64,000 nucleotides of DNA from Fonsecaea monophora (GCF_001642475.1 NW_019173937.1:496001-560000), one strand, 5' to 3'. Positions 1 to 12,431 are shown, numbered from the stretch's first letter. Notes: generated by a model not told the origin, from the letters alone. Program-made: numbers and translations.

Positions 1-491
1 CGCCGGTCTACCACCAGATGTCGACTGTTCATGGCCTCAGTAAAGCCACCTTAGATGAATATGCCTACGAGACGAGAGAAGCTCTATGGTACGGCTTTCT
101 TTATGAAATATGAAATTCGTTCAATTGGAGATTTGCCGTTAGGGGTATCATGTCTGACACTTCTCAAGAAAGGAAAAGAGATGGCACTCGAGGCAATATG
201 AACAAGGAAAGTGGAAGGGGCAGGGACTGACCTCTCTGCCTCCATGCCTCCTGGCATAGGCACCGGATGTTGTGAGCTGCCCGTGCTCGTGTCAGTCCGT
301 CCTCTCTGCACGGGTTCGAGATTCCTGGGCAAGATTCGTGCTCGCAACATCCTGATGTAGCCAGTCCACAATTCGGCAGGTCCATGAAGTTAGGCCGCAT
401 CAACAGCCGACACCTCACACCACTCCTCACAGTCAGACTCGTAACTACCTTGTCCCTCGTCCTCGCTCGCAATTTCAAGAGGTGAGTCGCA
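1..491. other. Window edge, no supported gene
   Basis: No coding sequence is supported here. The open frames on either strand are short, low-complexity and mutually overlapping. The segment lies downstream of the minus-strand gene ending at 492, so part of it is probably that gene's 3' untranslated region. Confidence 0.5.
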
Positions 492-2093
492 CTACGACCA
501 AGCTCCTGGACCAAGCGTTGTCCTCTCATCTCGACCGTCCCAGCCCCTCGACTCTTTCAACCCATCTCGCTCCAGCATTCCGTTGTCGAAGTACCCTTCA
601 TCGACATTCCTATCATTCTGGTAATCTTCAACTTCGATCCGACTCCCCAAAGCTGCCTGCCCTTCCTTAATCATGGCCTGCAACTGCATGTTGAATCGGT
701 TCATCGTAGCATCTTGCTTGGCCTCTTTCCGACGAAGTTTCTGTTCGAATTTGCGGACTTCGGGCGACTGTTTTGGTGATGTGGTGACTGAAGCGGATGA
801 CTGCCGACGAGAGGTGGAGAGCGAGGCCCTGTGGGCGCTGGGAATACCACTCGGGCGCCTTGAAAGTTTGTCTGAGCCCTGGCGTTGGTCAATCGCAGAT
901 GCTGTGGGGATCGGGATCCATGATTGATGTTGTGTTGGACCAGCGCTGCTGGTGCTTGCGCACATAGAAACCCGTGGTGACGCATATGATGCCGACGACC
1001 TGTGTGTCGATGATCGAGGTGTCAAGCGAGGACGAGAGACAGTGTGGCTTGGGTGGCGGAGAGCAGATGATGGTCGAGAAGCATAGAGATTCGCCGTGCT
1101 CGCTCTCGATTTCTTGCGTACAGGACTAGATTCTGTCGAGGGTGACCCCGGGTTGGCCCCATCAACCACTACCCAGCTGTTGTACCGGGAGATGGACGGA
1201 GAATCTTGATCTGGGATGACACTTGGGGTTGAAGTGTTCTCCTGCCTGGGTTGAACCGACAGTCTGGACATATAGTCCTCGATAAATTCAGGACTGTCCC
1301 CAGGGAACCCCCCAGGAACCGGAGTCCGCTCTCGGGCATGTCGCACTGCGTCGTTAGAGGCATCGGCATTACGAAACACATCATTTTTGGCATCAATCTC
1401 TGTCCACATGCCAGAGGTACCAGCATCCGCAGGTCCCATATCGAACGTGTACCCACCGCCCCCACCAGCGTAGAAGCCCTTGAAGGTGGTGTTCCAGCAG
1501 AAATTGAAGACCCTGCCCGCTAAGCCACCGGTCAAAGCCCAAACTGTCTTTCCCCATGTCTTCGTTGGCGGTGCTGGGGGCGAAAGCCTCCGTTTGTTTC
1601 GTCGGCACCGATCTGGGGCTGGTGTTTGCGGGAAGTAGGATTCTGCCGGGTGATGTGATTTTTGGCTAGTATACCTGTTCGGTCTGCAGTCGGCCTCGTA
1701 GTCGAACTCATGGGCGTCTTCCTCTTTCTGCATGTCTAGCGCAGTAGGCGTGTCGAGGCCGCCTGCGATGCGGTAGTTTGTGTTGACGAGCGGGGGAGGA
1801 CTGAGGGCTTCTCGCCAGGATGGATCTGATGTGGTGATGGAATCGTCATTGTAGACTGACTTTGTGTCAAGGCGCGGTCGTTTGCGGCTGTGTGGTAGTT
1901 GATCGTCTTCTGACGGATGAAGCGCGGCTCCTGTGACTAGTGGCTTGAGAGGTCGTGGTTGTGACCAGGCAGACGATGAGATGGACGTGGGATTGCTGTC
2001 GGAAGGAGGCAGAAACGGAGAGGCTTTGAACCGCGCGCAGTGGAGGGTGTATGAGCCTGGCACTGAGCCTGACGAGTCCATGACTGCAGTCAT
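492..2093 (-). CDS. Ser/Arg-rich conserved fungal protein, function unknown
   Basis: An uninterrupted 533-residue frame. Most of it looks disordered: rich in Ser, Pro and Arg, with a basic HSRKRPR cluster near residue 68 that could act in nuclear import. A short hydrophobic/aromatic block near residues 180-210 (KTVWALTGGLAGRVFNFCWN then TTFKGFYAGGG) is the only ordered-looking part; I recall similar blocks in uncharacterised ascomycete proteins. The tail (around residues 440-480) is charged and coiled-coil-like (KFEQKLRRKEAKQDATMNRF). The start is the first ATG; a second one four codons on could also serve. No enzyme motif is visible. Overall frame quality supports a real gene; function cannot be assigned. 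Confidence 0.75.
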   Translation of the reverse strand: MTAVMDSSGSVPGSYTLHCARFKASPFLPPSDSNPTSISSSAWSQPRPLKPLVTGAALHPSEDDQLPHSRKRPRLDTKSVYNDDSITTSDPSWREALSPPPLVNTNYRIAGGLDTPTALDMQKEEDAHEFDYEADCRPNRYTSQKSHHPAESYFPQTPAPDRCRRNKRRLSPPAPPTKTWGKTVWALTGGLAGRVFNFCWNTTFKGFYAGGGGGYTFDMGPADAGTSGMWTEIDAKNDVFRNADASNDAVRHARERTPVPGGFPGDSPEFIEDYMSRLSVQPRQENTSTPSVIPDQDSPSISRYNSWVVVDGANPGSPSTESSPVRKKSRASTANLYASRPSSALRHPSHTVSRPRLTPRSSTHRSSASYASPRVSMCASTSSAGPTQHQSWIPIPTASAIDQRQGSDKLSRRPSGIPSAHRASLSTSRRQSSASVTTSPKQSPEVRKFEQKLRRKEAKQDATMNRFNMQLQAMIKEGQAALGSRIEVEDYQNDRNVDEGYFDNGMLERDGLKESRGWDGRDERTTLGPGAWS

Positions 2094-3616
2094 TCTTTAG
2101 TTTTATAGAGGGCGGCCTTGATAACGGTCTTTGATCACACGCGCGAGATCGTCGGCGTGATCGATTCAGCAGAGGCAAGGGACTGACTAGACGTCGCTGG
2201 AGCACTTGAGATGTGAAGATGACATTGTCAGCGCGGAGGACGATGTGAAGATGGGGAGCGCAGGTGACGAGGGTTTTCAGGCTGCGCGGGATGAGCTGGC
2301 AAAGATGCTGTCGTGGTACGAGTGCAATCAGACCTCCAGGCTCCAGCTTGTCTGGCAGAATACGATACGAGAAAACAACAGCGACTCAGAGCGACGGAGT
2401 GAGGGCAGCCAGTGAAAATTGTGGATCTGGGGTGGTTGAGCGTCATTGTTTACGCTTCACGGTTGACGGTTGGCGCGGCAATCAGCCAGTCAGTCAGTCA
2501 CACGGACAGAAATGCCACCCATCCACCCAAGTGCCACCTTTGTTACGCGATTATTGCCTGCGCCATGGCCCTCTCCCAACCCTGTAGTGGTGCCGAGCAC
2601 CGACACATTCATGTTGCCCAACTATCCAAGGATGGCTGCTATCAGTCTTGTAACATGCGAGTCGACCATGTCACTCTGACTAACCTGCAGTCACACATCC
2701 CTCACAACTCCCCAAAAATCACGAAATTGCCGGCTTGAAATATACCTGCAAAGTAGCCTGCGCGGATCAACACACCTCACGGGGGCCAAACGGACAAGGA
2801 AGAAAGAGACAGGGAAGTATAGAGCACTACAAGTAGAAGCAGGCCCTGCAGCTCGAGACTTATCCATCCAGGAGTTAGATAAAACATAACGCCGAGAAAC
2901 ATCTCAGCGGTCTCATTGACCTTGCCCATCCGATCAAGATTGAGGAGGAGCATATGCAAAGAGATGAAATCCCAACAATGACTTGTTCAAGCTCTCCAAA
3001 GCGGACAATCTTTTAACTCCGATGATCTGGTTCGATGTGAAGCACAAGGCCCTATACCTCGTACTATCAAGTAGACAACCATCGGTGTCTCAAACACGGA
3101 CACGACACAGAACATCTGACTGGAAAGGTGCAGGATGGGGTGGTGTCGGATAAGAGATCCAGCGCATCCCAGTACGAGGTACGGCAGGATAAGACACTCT
3201 TGGCCTAGCGATAGCATCTCCTCGGCACCAAGGGTATACTTGTACCAAAGATGAGCCGGCCTCAAGTCCAACGAGCAGAAAATTATGCAATCAGTACAAG
3301 TATATGCAAAGCGATACCTTGAAGCAGGACTATTCAGATCCCACCGAGGACTTCGCCCTTATTGTACCGAGTTCTTGGAGTTCATGTTCCAGATGCAATT
3401 CCTAATCGATTTGTACCCAAAGCCTGTTTTGTGGGGTGACAAGGCCAGCAGCAGCGCGTGAGCTGTGGCGTGACCTGACATTGGCAAACTCGCTCCCAGC
3501 CAACGCTCTTTGAAGCCCGATCATGGCTTAACGTTCTTTGAAAAGAAAATGCCGGAATCTTCTTGTAAGGAATTTGACACCTGAATTCGCAATATAAGGT
3601 TCGTTGACACCCTCCT
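2094..3616. other. Intergenic region between divergent genes
   Basis: About 1.5 kb separating the minus-strand Ser-rich gene from the plus-strand fumarate reductase. Only short unrelated frames are present. Both upstream regions must lie here. I see no strong conserved element. Confidence 0.5.
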
Positions 3617-5131
3617 ATGACCCGGTACTGGAACAATAGACTCGGCCTGGTCCTCGTATTTTCAATCCTTGCAGCCCTTGTCTCTATGCTCGCTGGTCGT
3701 CTTCGGATGTCGTCGTCCATTACGCGGAACACAGCCACGGCGCCTTCGCAGGTCATTGTTGTTGGTTCGGGTCTCGCAGGACTCAGTGCCTCTTCCGAGC
3801 TCGTCGCCAGGGGTGTTCCGGTACAAATTCTCGAGCGCCAGCAGAAGCCTGGCGGGAACTCGATCAAGGCGTCGAGCGGCATCAATGGCGTCCCGACCCG
3901 GTTTCAAGTCCCCGGGTCGGACACTGTGGCGGACTTTTACAACGACACGCTGAAATCCGCTGGTGCGAGCTTCAGAGCCTCCAGGACAGAGGCGAGGCAG
4001 AAGCTCATCACCGAGCTTACCGATTCCTCCGCGTCGGCGATCAACTGGCTCGTGGATGAAAAAGGGGTCGACCTGTCACATGTCGCTCTGTTGGGTGGCC
4101 ATAGCCATGCGCGGACGCATCGAGGAGCAGGGCCAACTCCGCCCGGAGCCAGCATTGTCTTGACACTGTTGAAACAACTCCAGGCGAGTCCTCTCGTGAC
4201 TCTCCAAACAGCCACCACCGTGACCAAAATCCTAAAGTCGGACGGGGAAGTTGTGGGCGTGCAGGTCTCTCGCGATGGCAAGCCGGAGACCCTCGAAGGC
4301 GCTGTGGTATTCACCGCTGGCGGGTTCGCTGGTGACTCGACCGGTCTACTCGCGCAATACCGACCAGACCTCGAGGGATTTCCGTCCACCAACGAAGCGC
4401 TTCCGGGTTCGCAGACTTTGCTGACTGACGTTGGTGCGCATCTGGTCGACATGGAACAAGTACAGGTGCATCCGACGGGGTTCGTGGATCCCAAGGACCC
4501 TTTCAAGCAGACAAAGTTCCTTGCGGCCGAAGCCCTCAGGGGCGAAGGCGGAATCCTTCTCCGACAGGGCAAGAGGTTCATCAATGAGCTGAGAACGAGA
4601 AAACAAGTCACAGAGGCCATCCTGGCACAGCCCCCGAAAGACTCACAGCCGACCAAGCAGTGGGATATCCAGATCTTGATGGACGAGGGCGCGTATCAGG
4701 CCGCAAAATCACACGTCGACTTTTACATGTGGAAAGGGCTGATGCGGAAGACGACCATATCCGAGCTCGACCATGCGGACGAGGCTCTCAAGACAATAAA
4801 AGAATATGCCGCCACCGTTCAAGGTACAAGTGCCGATTCTCTGGGTCGCTCGTCATTTGGACAGTGGGCGTTACAAGGTCCAAAGCCCGACTCGACCGTC
4901 TACGTCGGCTCCGTCACACCCGTCGTGCACTATACCATGGGCGGAGCAATCTTCTCGCCCGAGGCAGAAGTTCTTGACGCCGCCGGACAGCCGATCAAGG
5001 GACTCTGGGCGGCTGGAGAGTCCACGGGTGGCATCCATGGCGACAATCGGCTGGGTGGAAGCAGTCTGCTCGAGTGTGTGGTGTTTGGACGCATCGCGGG
5101 TCAGAATGCCGCAAAGTTCTTGGGTGCGTAG
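3617..5131 (+). CDS. FAD-dependent fumarate reductase (Osm1/Frd1 type)
   Basis: 504 residues, intronless. It matches the soluble flavoprotein that reduces fumarate to succinate and reoxidises FADH2 under low oxygen, known in yeast as Osm1 (ER and mitochondria) and Frd1 (cytosol). A hydrophobic N-terminal segment (residues 9-27) could be a signal anchor or targeting sequence. The FAD-binding dinucleotide motif is VGSGLAGLSA (from residue 49), followed by the ribose-binding Glu in LERQQKPGGNS. Expected active-site features follow: HPTGF (His near 285), an Arg in TRKQVTE, HYTMGG near 437, and GDNRLGGSSLLE near 475. Some fungal homologues carry a C-terminal cytochrome b5 domain; this one ends right after the flavoprotein core. 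A second Met at residue 31 could give a form without the hydrophobic leader, as reported for alternative starts in yeast Osm1 (inference). Confidence 0.92.
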   Translation: MTRYWNNRLGLVLVFSILAALVSMLAGRLRMSSSITRNTATAPSQVIVVGSGLAGLSASSELVARGVPVQILERQQKPGGNSIKASSGINGVPTRFQVPGSDTVADFYNDTLKSAGASFRASRTEARQKLITELTDSSASAINWLVDEKGVDLSHVALLGGHSHARTHRGAGPTPPGASIVLTLLKQLQASPLVTLQTATTVTKILKSDGEVVGVQVSRDGKPETLEGAVVFTAGGFAGDSTGLLAQYRPDLEGFPSTNEALPGSQTLLTDVGAHLVDMEQVQVHPTGFVDPKDPFKQTKFLAAEALRGEGGILLRQGKRFINELRTRKQVTEAILAQPPKDSQPTKQWDIQILMDEGAYQAAKSHVDFYMWKGLMRKTTISELDHADEALKTIKEYAATVQGTSADSLGRSSFGQWALQGPKPDSTVYVGSVTPVVHYTMGGAIFSPEAEVLDAAGQPIKGLWAAGESTGGIHGDNRLGGSSLLECVVFGRIAGQNAAKFLGA

Positions 5132-6919
<1,788 letters not shown>

Positions 6920-7373
6920 GTGTGTAATTTGAGAAGCAGTCAGCACCGCGCTCGCTTTGTGTACCTGAAACTATGAACGAGTGTTGCGCCATGTAAAGAG
7001 TGATAACTTGATTTACTGATTGGAAGGAAACCTACTTGGTTAGTGTGTGCCGCATCGGGTAATATTCCCAATAGGGTTAGGGCAGCACGCAAAAGCTAGC
7101 TATGTATGTAATTGCAAAAGCCCCCAGGTGCTACGGAGCAAGTACGAGGCTCGATACAAGGGTCCAAGACGGCTCGACGGGTAAGGCAGACACGTGCGAT
7201 GCGTTTGTACATGAGTAATCGATCAAAATACTTGTCGAACAGAAACATTCGTCTGGATCCTCCCTCGCATCCGCCCGCCACCTGGTAAACCCCACTTGCC
7301 CTCTCCCAAACGTTGAGCTAAGTATCTCCTTCCAATCCTTCCCACCCCCGCCTTGCTGACCTCCTCATCCGTG

Positions 7374-8330
7374 CTAGGAAAGAGTTCCAAGCTGCGGTCC
7401 CTGCGTATCAGGTGCGATAGTTCCCACAGGTGCGGGAGCGTCACCAGGTGCTGTAGTTCCGTCAGGTAGAGTAACATATCCATCGGGAGGCGCATTGCGA
7501 TTGGGAGCAGTAGCTCCACCCATAGCGCCAGTTCCACCAATGGCGGGATCTGCACCAAGGGCTTCAGTTTCAGTTCCATCAGGGGGTGCGCTTCCATAAG
7601 GAGGAGCAGTTCCATCAGGGCCAGCACTGCCAGCAAGGCCAGCACTTCCACCAGGGCCGGGAGTTGCACCAAGGGTTGCGCTTCCATAAGCAGGAGTATT
7701 TCCATGAGGGCCAGCACGGCCAGCAGGAGCGGGATGGTGGTGATTTCCAACGGGAGGGGCGCCTGGAGGAATGGAGGCATCCCCAACAAGGGTGGGATCG
7801 TAGTCAGAAGCCCCGGGTTCACCAAGACCGGGCCCCCCTATCTTAGCCCGCGACTGAGGGTTTTGAAGTCCGGCACCTGGGCCAGCACTTTCGCCTGGTC
7901 CAGCACCTCCACCAGGAGCGGGATAGGGATTTCCAACAGGAGGTGCGCCTGGAGGACTGGAGGCACCCCCAGGAAGGTTGGGATCGTAATCAGAAGCCCC
8001 GGGTTCACTGACGGTTTCCCCTAGTGACCCTTGCGGCGGTGTAGGGCTTGACAAGCCTCTGGTCGTACCCGGGGCGGCAATCGGCTGACCCGTTGCAGGG
8101 CCAGTGGGTTGTTGTACTATCGACACAAAACCTGGTTTGCTCATTGCTGCATTCCCTGACTGCCCGTCGTTTACCGGTGGCCCTCCTATGCTCTGGTTCT
8201 AGAATCACAAGTTCAGCAGAATGTTCTGATGGTTCATCCCCTATGCGAAACAACCTACCGGGACTGGGATCTTGGACAATGCCATTGTAGGATCGGGGAA
8301 CACGGATAGCTTCGGTGGTGCGGTCGTCAT
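7374..8330 (-). CDS. Gly/Pro/Ala-rich low-complexity protein (tandem paralogue A)
   Basis: Proposed structure: exon 1 8330-8259, a 60 bp intron 8258-8199 (donor GTAGGT, acceptor TTCTAG), exon 2 8198-7374, giving 298 residues. I chose this model because copy B at 9092-9936 has a start, phase-0 intron and stop codon at matching places: exon 1 of A reads SVFPDPTMAL where B reads SFFPSPIAAL. The rest is collagen-like and probably disordered (PGG, PPG, APGG), with a 62-residue internal repeat beginning EPGASDYDP at residues 89 and 151. No signal peptide, membrane segment or catalytic motif is evident. It may be a fast-evolving lineage-specific gene. A rival frame over 8005-8514 is rejected because it ignores the shared intron. 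Confidence 0.55.
7731..8006. repeat. Internal 186-bp-period repeat in paralogue A
   Basis: Two copies of a segment encoding EPGASDYDP followed by PPGAPPVGN start at about 8006 and 7820 on the minus strand, 186 bp apart. The second copy is recognisable for roughly 90 bp. The period is a multiple of three, so the repeat keeps the reading frame. Confidence 0.75.
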
Positions 8331-8710
8331 GATTTTTCCCTCGAGTGATGTCTCGGATCACAGCCTGATTGCAAATAAAATGTCGATATTCAAGGTCGTG
8401 AGTCGTGAGGGGACGGTGGTTGTGTTCGTGATGGTTTGGTTCCCTCTGATGGTCCTGCAGACGGACAATATATATCTCCTCCCCCATACATAAAGATAGA
8501 AGAGGAAGATCCATGCAGCCATGTTACCGCTGTAAGCTTACCATTAGTAACAAGGGGGGATTTTCCCTTTTGCATCTTTTGATGTCGGGTTACGGCACTA
8601 TATTGCGCGCGGCCCGTCCATTCCTCGATCAAAGGAACTTGTGTTACCGTCAACTTATTCTTAGCGCAGACCAACAGTGCGAGTCAACCACCCGGTTTTT
8701 GGTTACGCAC

Positions 8711-8729
8711 AGGAGAGAGAGAGAGAGAG
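8711..8729. repeat. Short (GA)n microsatellite
   Basis: About nine AG dinucleotides in a row, lying between the two duplicated loci. Confidence 0.9.
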
Positions 8730-9030
8730 GCGTGCACCTCTAAACGAGGAATATCAGCAATTAGTCAATGGTATAAGAGAACGAGCTGACTAAAGATAGA
8801 AAGCGTGGAGTAGCACTATGTAATCTGAAAAGCAGTGATTACTGTGTTACTATGCATGTACCTAAACTTATGAAAGAGTGTTGGTAAAAGAAAGGTACTG
8901 ATCGATGAGGTGCCTACATATAAAGAGTAAAACTTAGACTTCCATTCCCCATACCCCCATCCCCATCCCGTACTGACCAAGAAACTGGAGTTTGGCGTGG
9001 AGGGAAAGCACCGTATGCCATGTCCAATAT

Positions 9031-9062
9031 TCCCATCCCCTTCCCCTTCCCTTTCCCCTTCC
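9031..9062. repeat. Pyrimidine tract of CCCCTT-type repeats
   Basis: Degenerate tandem CCCCTTC/CCCTTTC units just downstream of the stop codon of paralogue B, in its probable 3' untranslated region. Confidence 0.8.
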
Positions 9063-9091
9063 ACTCCAGCTTTTCGATTTCCTGATCCGGG

Positions 9092-9936
9092 CTACTGAGA
9101 TGGTTCCGCTCGCGGCTGGGAAGGTCCAGCTTGCGGTTGCGGTTCCGGCGGCGTCGGTGGCAGTGGCCTGGTTGGGCGGTCCGGGCGGGGAGTTCCACTG
9201 GGTGGCGTTCGCAGTGGCGCGGTTGGGCGGTCCGGGCGGGGAGTTTCACTGGGTGTCGGTGGCACTGGCCTGGTTGGGCGGTCCGGGCGGGGAGTTCCAC
9301 TGGGTGGCGTTCGCAGTGGCGCGGCCTCCGAGCGCTTGCCGGGAGTTCCGGGCCACTGCGAACGATTGCTGGGAGTTCCGGCAGGCCGCATTGACAGTGG
9401 CTTCATATCCTGTGGCGTTGGTCGTGGCTGAACATTTCCACGACTCGACAATGAGGGCGGCGGCGGCAGTTTACCAAACGGTACCACAATACCTTCTTCC
9501 GGGATGACTCTCGGCGGCGGCGGTGGCTTTCCACCATCGAGGAATGCTTGGACATATGCAGGTGTCTCCGCCCCGCCTGTCCCAGTGTTCATTTGCGGTG
9601 GCAGAGATTCCATGGAAACCTCTGTGTCTTGACGGCCAAATTCGCCAAACTCCCTAATGGCTCGGGGCGGCGGGGCGGGTACTTGAAGGTTTGTCGATGC
9701 TTGTTCAGGCTCTGGCGTCTCTAGAAGAGTTGTGAGTGATGAGGGTGTTGGAGGAGCTGCTTGCCCTGCGGCCCAACTGAATGCCTCATCCTTGCTTGTC
9801 GGCTTCTACAAGTGCAATTTAGCAAATAGGGATCTGATGTTCATTTGGACGGACAACCTACTGGGGGAGGTCTGGACCTTCTCAACGCGGCGATAGGGCT
9901 GGGGAAGAAGGATTTGTTAGACCCCCTTTGGGACAT
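9092..9936 (-). CDS. Pro/Arg-rich repeat protein (tandem paralogue B)
   Basis: Structure: exon 1 9936-9862 (25 codons), a 56 bp intron 9861-9806 (donor GTAGGT, acceptor TTGTAG), exon 2 9805-9092, giving 262 residues. The phase-0 intron, its opening GTAGGTTGT and the downstream TAG stop all have counterparts in paralogue A. The N-terminal ~120 residues are mixed and partly ordered-looking (AIREFGEFGR, AYVQAFLDGG). The C-terminal ~90 are a tandem repeat of TPPSGTPRPDRPTRP-like units, rich in PxxP. Such segments can bind SH3 or WW domains, but that is inference. The protein is probably disordered and has no catalytic motif, signal peptide or membrane helix. The two paralogues now share almost no sequence outside exon 1. 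Confidence 0.6.
9163..9325. repeat. 51-bp coding minisatellite, alternating units
   Basis: Tandem units of exactly 51 bp start at 9163, 9214, 9265 and 9316 (last one partial). Units 1 and 3 contain GGCCTGG where units 2 and 4 contain GGCGCGG, an alternating higher-order period of 102 bp. The period is 17 codons, so copy-number change keeps the frame of paralogue B. Confidence 0.9.
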
Positions 9937-10655
9937 TCTGTTTCTCACGGACTTTCCAGATGACAAACTTGAAAAGATGAAACCTGAAAAGAGAAAAGTA
10001 GGTGTGAATGGGTTGATGTTGCTGCTGGTAATGATCAAGTCCCTTCTGATAGTCCCGCAGTGGACAATATATACCTAGTAGTGCTGGTAGAGACTCCGAA
10101 ATAGGCACAAGATCTAATGCATTAGTAGGTAGTATTTATCTAGGCTATTCCTCTTGAAGGGCCGCCGTCTATTTTTTTCTTTCTATACGTAAGGACAGAG
10201 GAAAATGCCAAGTCAAATAAATGCCCCGTCATGGATTCCTACATAGCAGTGCCTCCTACTGTAAGCTTACGGTTAACCAGACGGAGTTTTCCCTTTTTGT
10301 ATCTCTTGAATATGAGTTTCCCTATATTGCGCGCGATGGGGTATCTAAATAAAACAAACTCTATGCGGGTGCTTTAGATCCCATCTAAGCCTCGATCGAA
10401 GGAACCGGGGTTGCACGGTGCTTATGGTCAGCCGATTACCAGTGGCTACATAGTCAACGTGACGCAGCGGCTCGATCATGATCAATCGAGCGAGGAGGAT
10501 CAACTAGGTCTGAACCCAAAAATTACACAAGCGGCCGTATAAGAAGATCGGTGTCTCGTATCTAGCTTGGAGCCAGACAGAACCATCATCATCAGACACA
10601 CAGAACCAGTCTTTGTTTTCACAAATCACACAGTTTTCACATAACATTGTCGAAA

Positions 10656-11716
10656 ATGGGAGACATCTCTGATCTCACTCACTCCTTGCAAGACCACAGT
10701 CTTGGAGGTATGGGAGCGAGTGGACTTGGACAACACGGAATGCCTGGTTTGCCCGGGCACGATTCACTTGGACTTGGCTCGTCGGGACATGGGCCCCTTG
10801 GAGGACTGGATATGCACGACCCCATGAGCCAGCTTGGGCACGGGCTTCCAGATGGACTGGGAGACCCCGTCTCACAGTTGAAACATCATCTCCATGATGC
10901 CGTGCAAAAATACTCACAGGACCATGACGACCAGAGTAAGTTGGTGCCTTTTTGACCCCGTCGTTGGTGCCCTCGACCCAAAAGCTGATACTCTTTTGTT
11001 CAGGCATGGATGAGAACGATCAACAGGAGAAGCTCCATCAGCACGCACAGGTCATCGTGTCCATCACGGAGCAGATCCTCGTGTATGAGCCCAATGACCC
11101 AGATGTCTGTGACCTTCACAGCTGGTTCTCGCAATGTGCAAAGGGGAAATTTCGGGGCCACCCCGAATTACCTCCCGACAACCACAAAGTCAAGCACCCG
11201 AGAGAAGACGATGAGCCGGATTCCGACGACGAAGATCCGGGCATGGACGACCCAAGCAGCTACGACGATATGGACCCGAGCAGCCACCATGATATGCCTG
11301 GCGACAATGACCCGAGCAACCACCATCATATGCCTAACCACGATGACCCAAGCAGCCATCACCACTCGAACGACCAGGACGACCCAAGTGCGGGTGAGGA
11401 TCAGGGCTGCTGTGGTGATGACAACGACCAGGTTGATGGCGATGATCAGTACGATGAGGATGATTATGGACAGTACGGCCACCACAACCACCACAACCAT
11501 CACAACCACCACCACGGTCATCAAGACTACAGCGGACAACACGACGATTACGGCCATGGTCATCAACAAGGCGAGGATGAGCACTACGGAGACGGTGACG
11601 GTGACGATTATGACGATGGCGAGGACTATGACGACGACGATGGAATGCAACATGAAGACGACGACGACGACCAAGGTCACGAGCACCACGGAGGTCACGG
11701 AGGTGGTCACTGGTGA
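10656..11716 (+). CDS. His/Asp-rich low-complexity protein, possible metal binder
   Basis: Two exons: 10656-10935 and 11004-11716, with a 68 bp intron (donor GTAAGT, acceptor TTGTTCAG) that restores one frame of 330 residues. The start is the ATG of MGDISDLTHS. Residues 1-93 are Gly/Leu/His-rich with degenerate LGxxGHGxxGL repeats. A short ordered-looking core (about residues 95-160) contains ITEQILVYEP and DVCDLHSWFSQCAKG. The last ~170 residues are extremely acidic and His-rich, with repeats of the type DPSSHHHM/DDPS and runs of HNHH and DDDD. Such segments chelate Ni, Zn or Cu in known His-rich proteins, so metal binding or buffering is plausible but inferred. No signal peptide or membrane segment is present. 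No homologue is recognised. Confidence 0.7.
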
Positions 11717-12431
11717 ACAACAAGCGTCATTCAGTGGAAACAAGGAGGGAGGGTTGGGACCGCGGCGCTTTTCGCTCGAGAACAATGCGATAACTATTTA
11801 CAACAACAGCTCTCTGCGATTACTTGCACCTTGAAATTGAAATTGAAAGGGAAAAGAGCGACGGAGTTGACAAGTGGTGGTCGAACAAGTGGGCTTTTCT
11901 TTCTTCTTCTTCTTCTTCTTCTCCTTTTGGGCAAATTTAAGAGAAGAGGATATATATACATATACACACACATTATATCATCCCGGACGTGAGAAGAGGC
12001 TGCATCGTCGTCTCTAGAGTGTCTGCCAAGTGACAGCATGTCCTTCAATCCATCCCGGAGCTGGACCTCGCTGTGTCGGACTGCATCTATCTTGCTTGGT
12101 GACGTCCCCGCGAAGAAACCATCGCCTTATACCCCGTGGACACGCCGTAGCTCGGCGCCCTTCAAACTTGCCAGCCACGCGCTCTCGTGGGGAAGTAGTC
12201 CTGCGACCTAGCCTTGCTGGGCGATAGGCGTCCCGGTGTCTCTTATGATCAAACATGTACGCCTAGCCGAGATCCCGCTGTCGATTGCGTTTGCAAATGC
12301 AGCATCATACGCGTGAAGCATTTGTGCATTCCTCGTTGATGCATGATACATCCATCCGCCCCGTCTTCTCTTCACTTGATATACCAAACATCCTTCCGGT
12401 GCAACGCCAGCTCTTCTGTCCGATCACCCTG
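11717..12431. other. Intergenic region with (TTC)n repeat
   Basis: Convergent 3' ends of the His/Asp-rich gene (+) and the transporter (-). A (TTC)n run of about 24 bp sits at 11898-11921. No further gene is supported. Confidence 0.55.

Larger units (their letters stand above)
6921..8650 (-). repeat. Copy A of an ancient tandem duplication
   Basis: This segment is colinear with 8815-10425. Shared landmarks in order are: a 3' flank (TGTACCTGAAACTATGAACG near 6960 against a close match near 8859), the minus-strand gene with one intron, GGACAATATATA about 130 bp upstream of each start codon, GTAAGCTTAC (8532 and 10261), TTTTCCCTTTT, and TATATTGCGCGCG (8599 and 10323). Similarity is patchy, so the duplication is old. 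Confidence 0.7.
8815..10425 (-). repeat. Copy B of an ancient tandem duplication
   Basis: Partner of 6921-8650. The 3' flank, gene position, intron position and promoter landmarks are in the same order and orientation. The start-to-GTAAGCTTAC distance is about 200 bp in copy A and 325 bp in copy B, so indels have accumulated between the landmarks. Confidence 0.7.

Noticed and set aside
7223..7825. 200-codon Leu-rich minus-strand frame
   Set aside because: It is an out-of-frame reading of the Gly/Pro repeat gene; periodic codons leave neighbouring frames open.
8005..8514. 169-codon minus-strand frame overlapping paralogue A
   Set aside because: It reads through the intron that is shared in position and phase with paralogue B, and its sequence has no gene-like composition.
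11168..11785. 205-codon Val/Ile-rich minus-strand frame resembling a membrane protein
   Set aside because: It is the antisense of His and Asp codons in the His/Asp-rich gene, which forces Val and Met codons.
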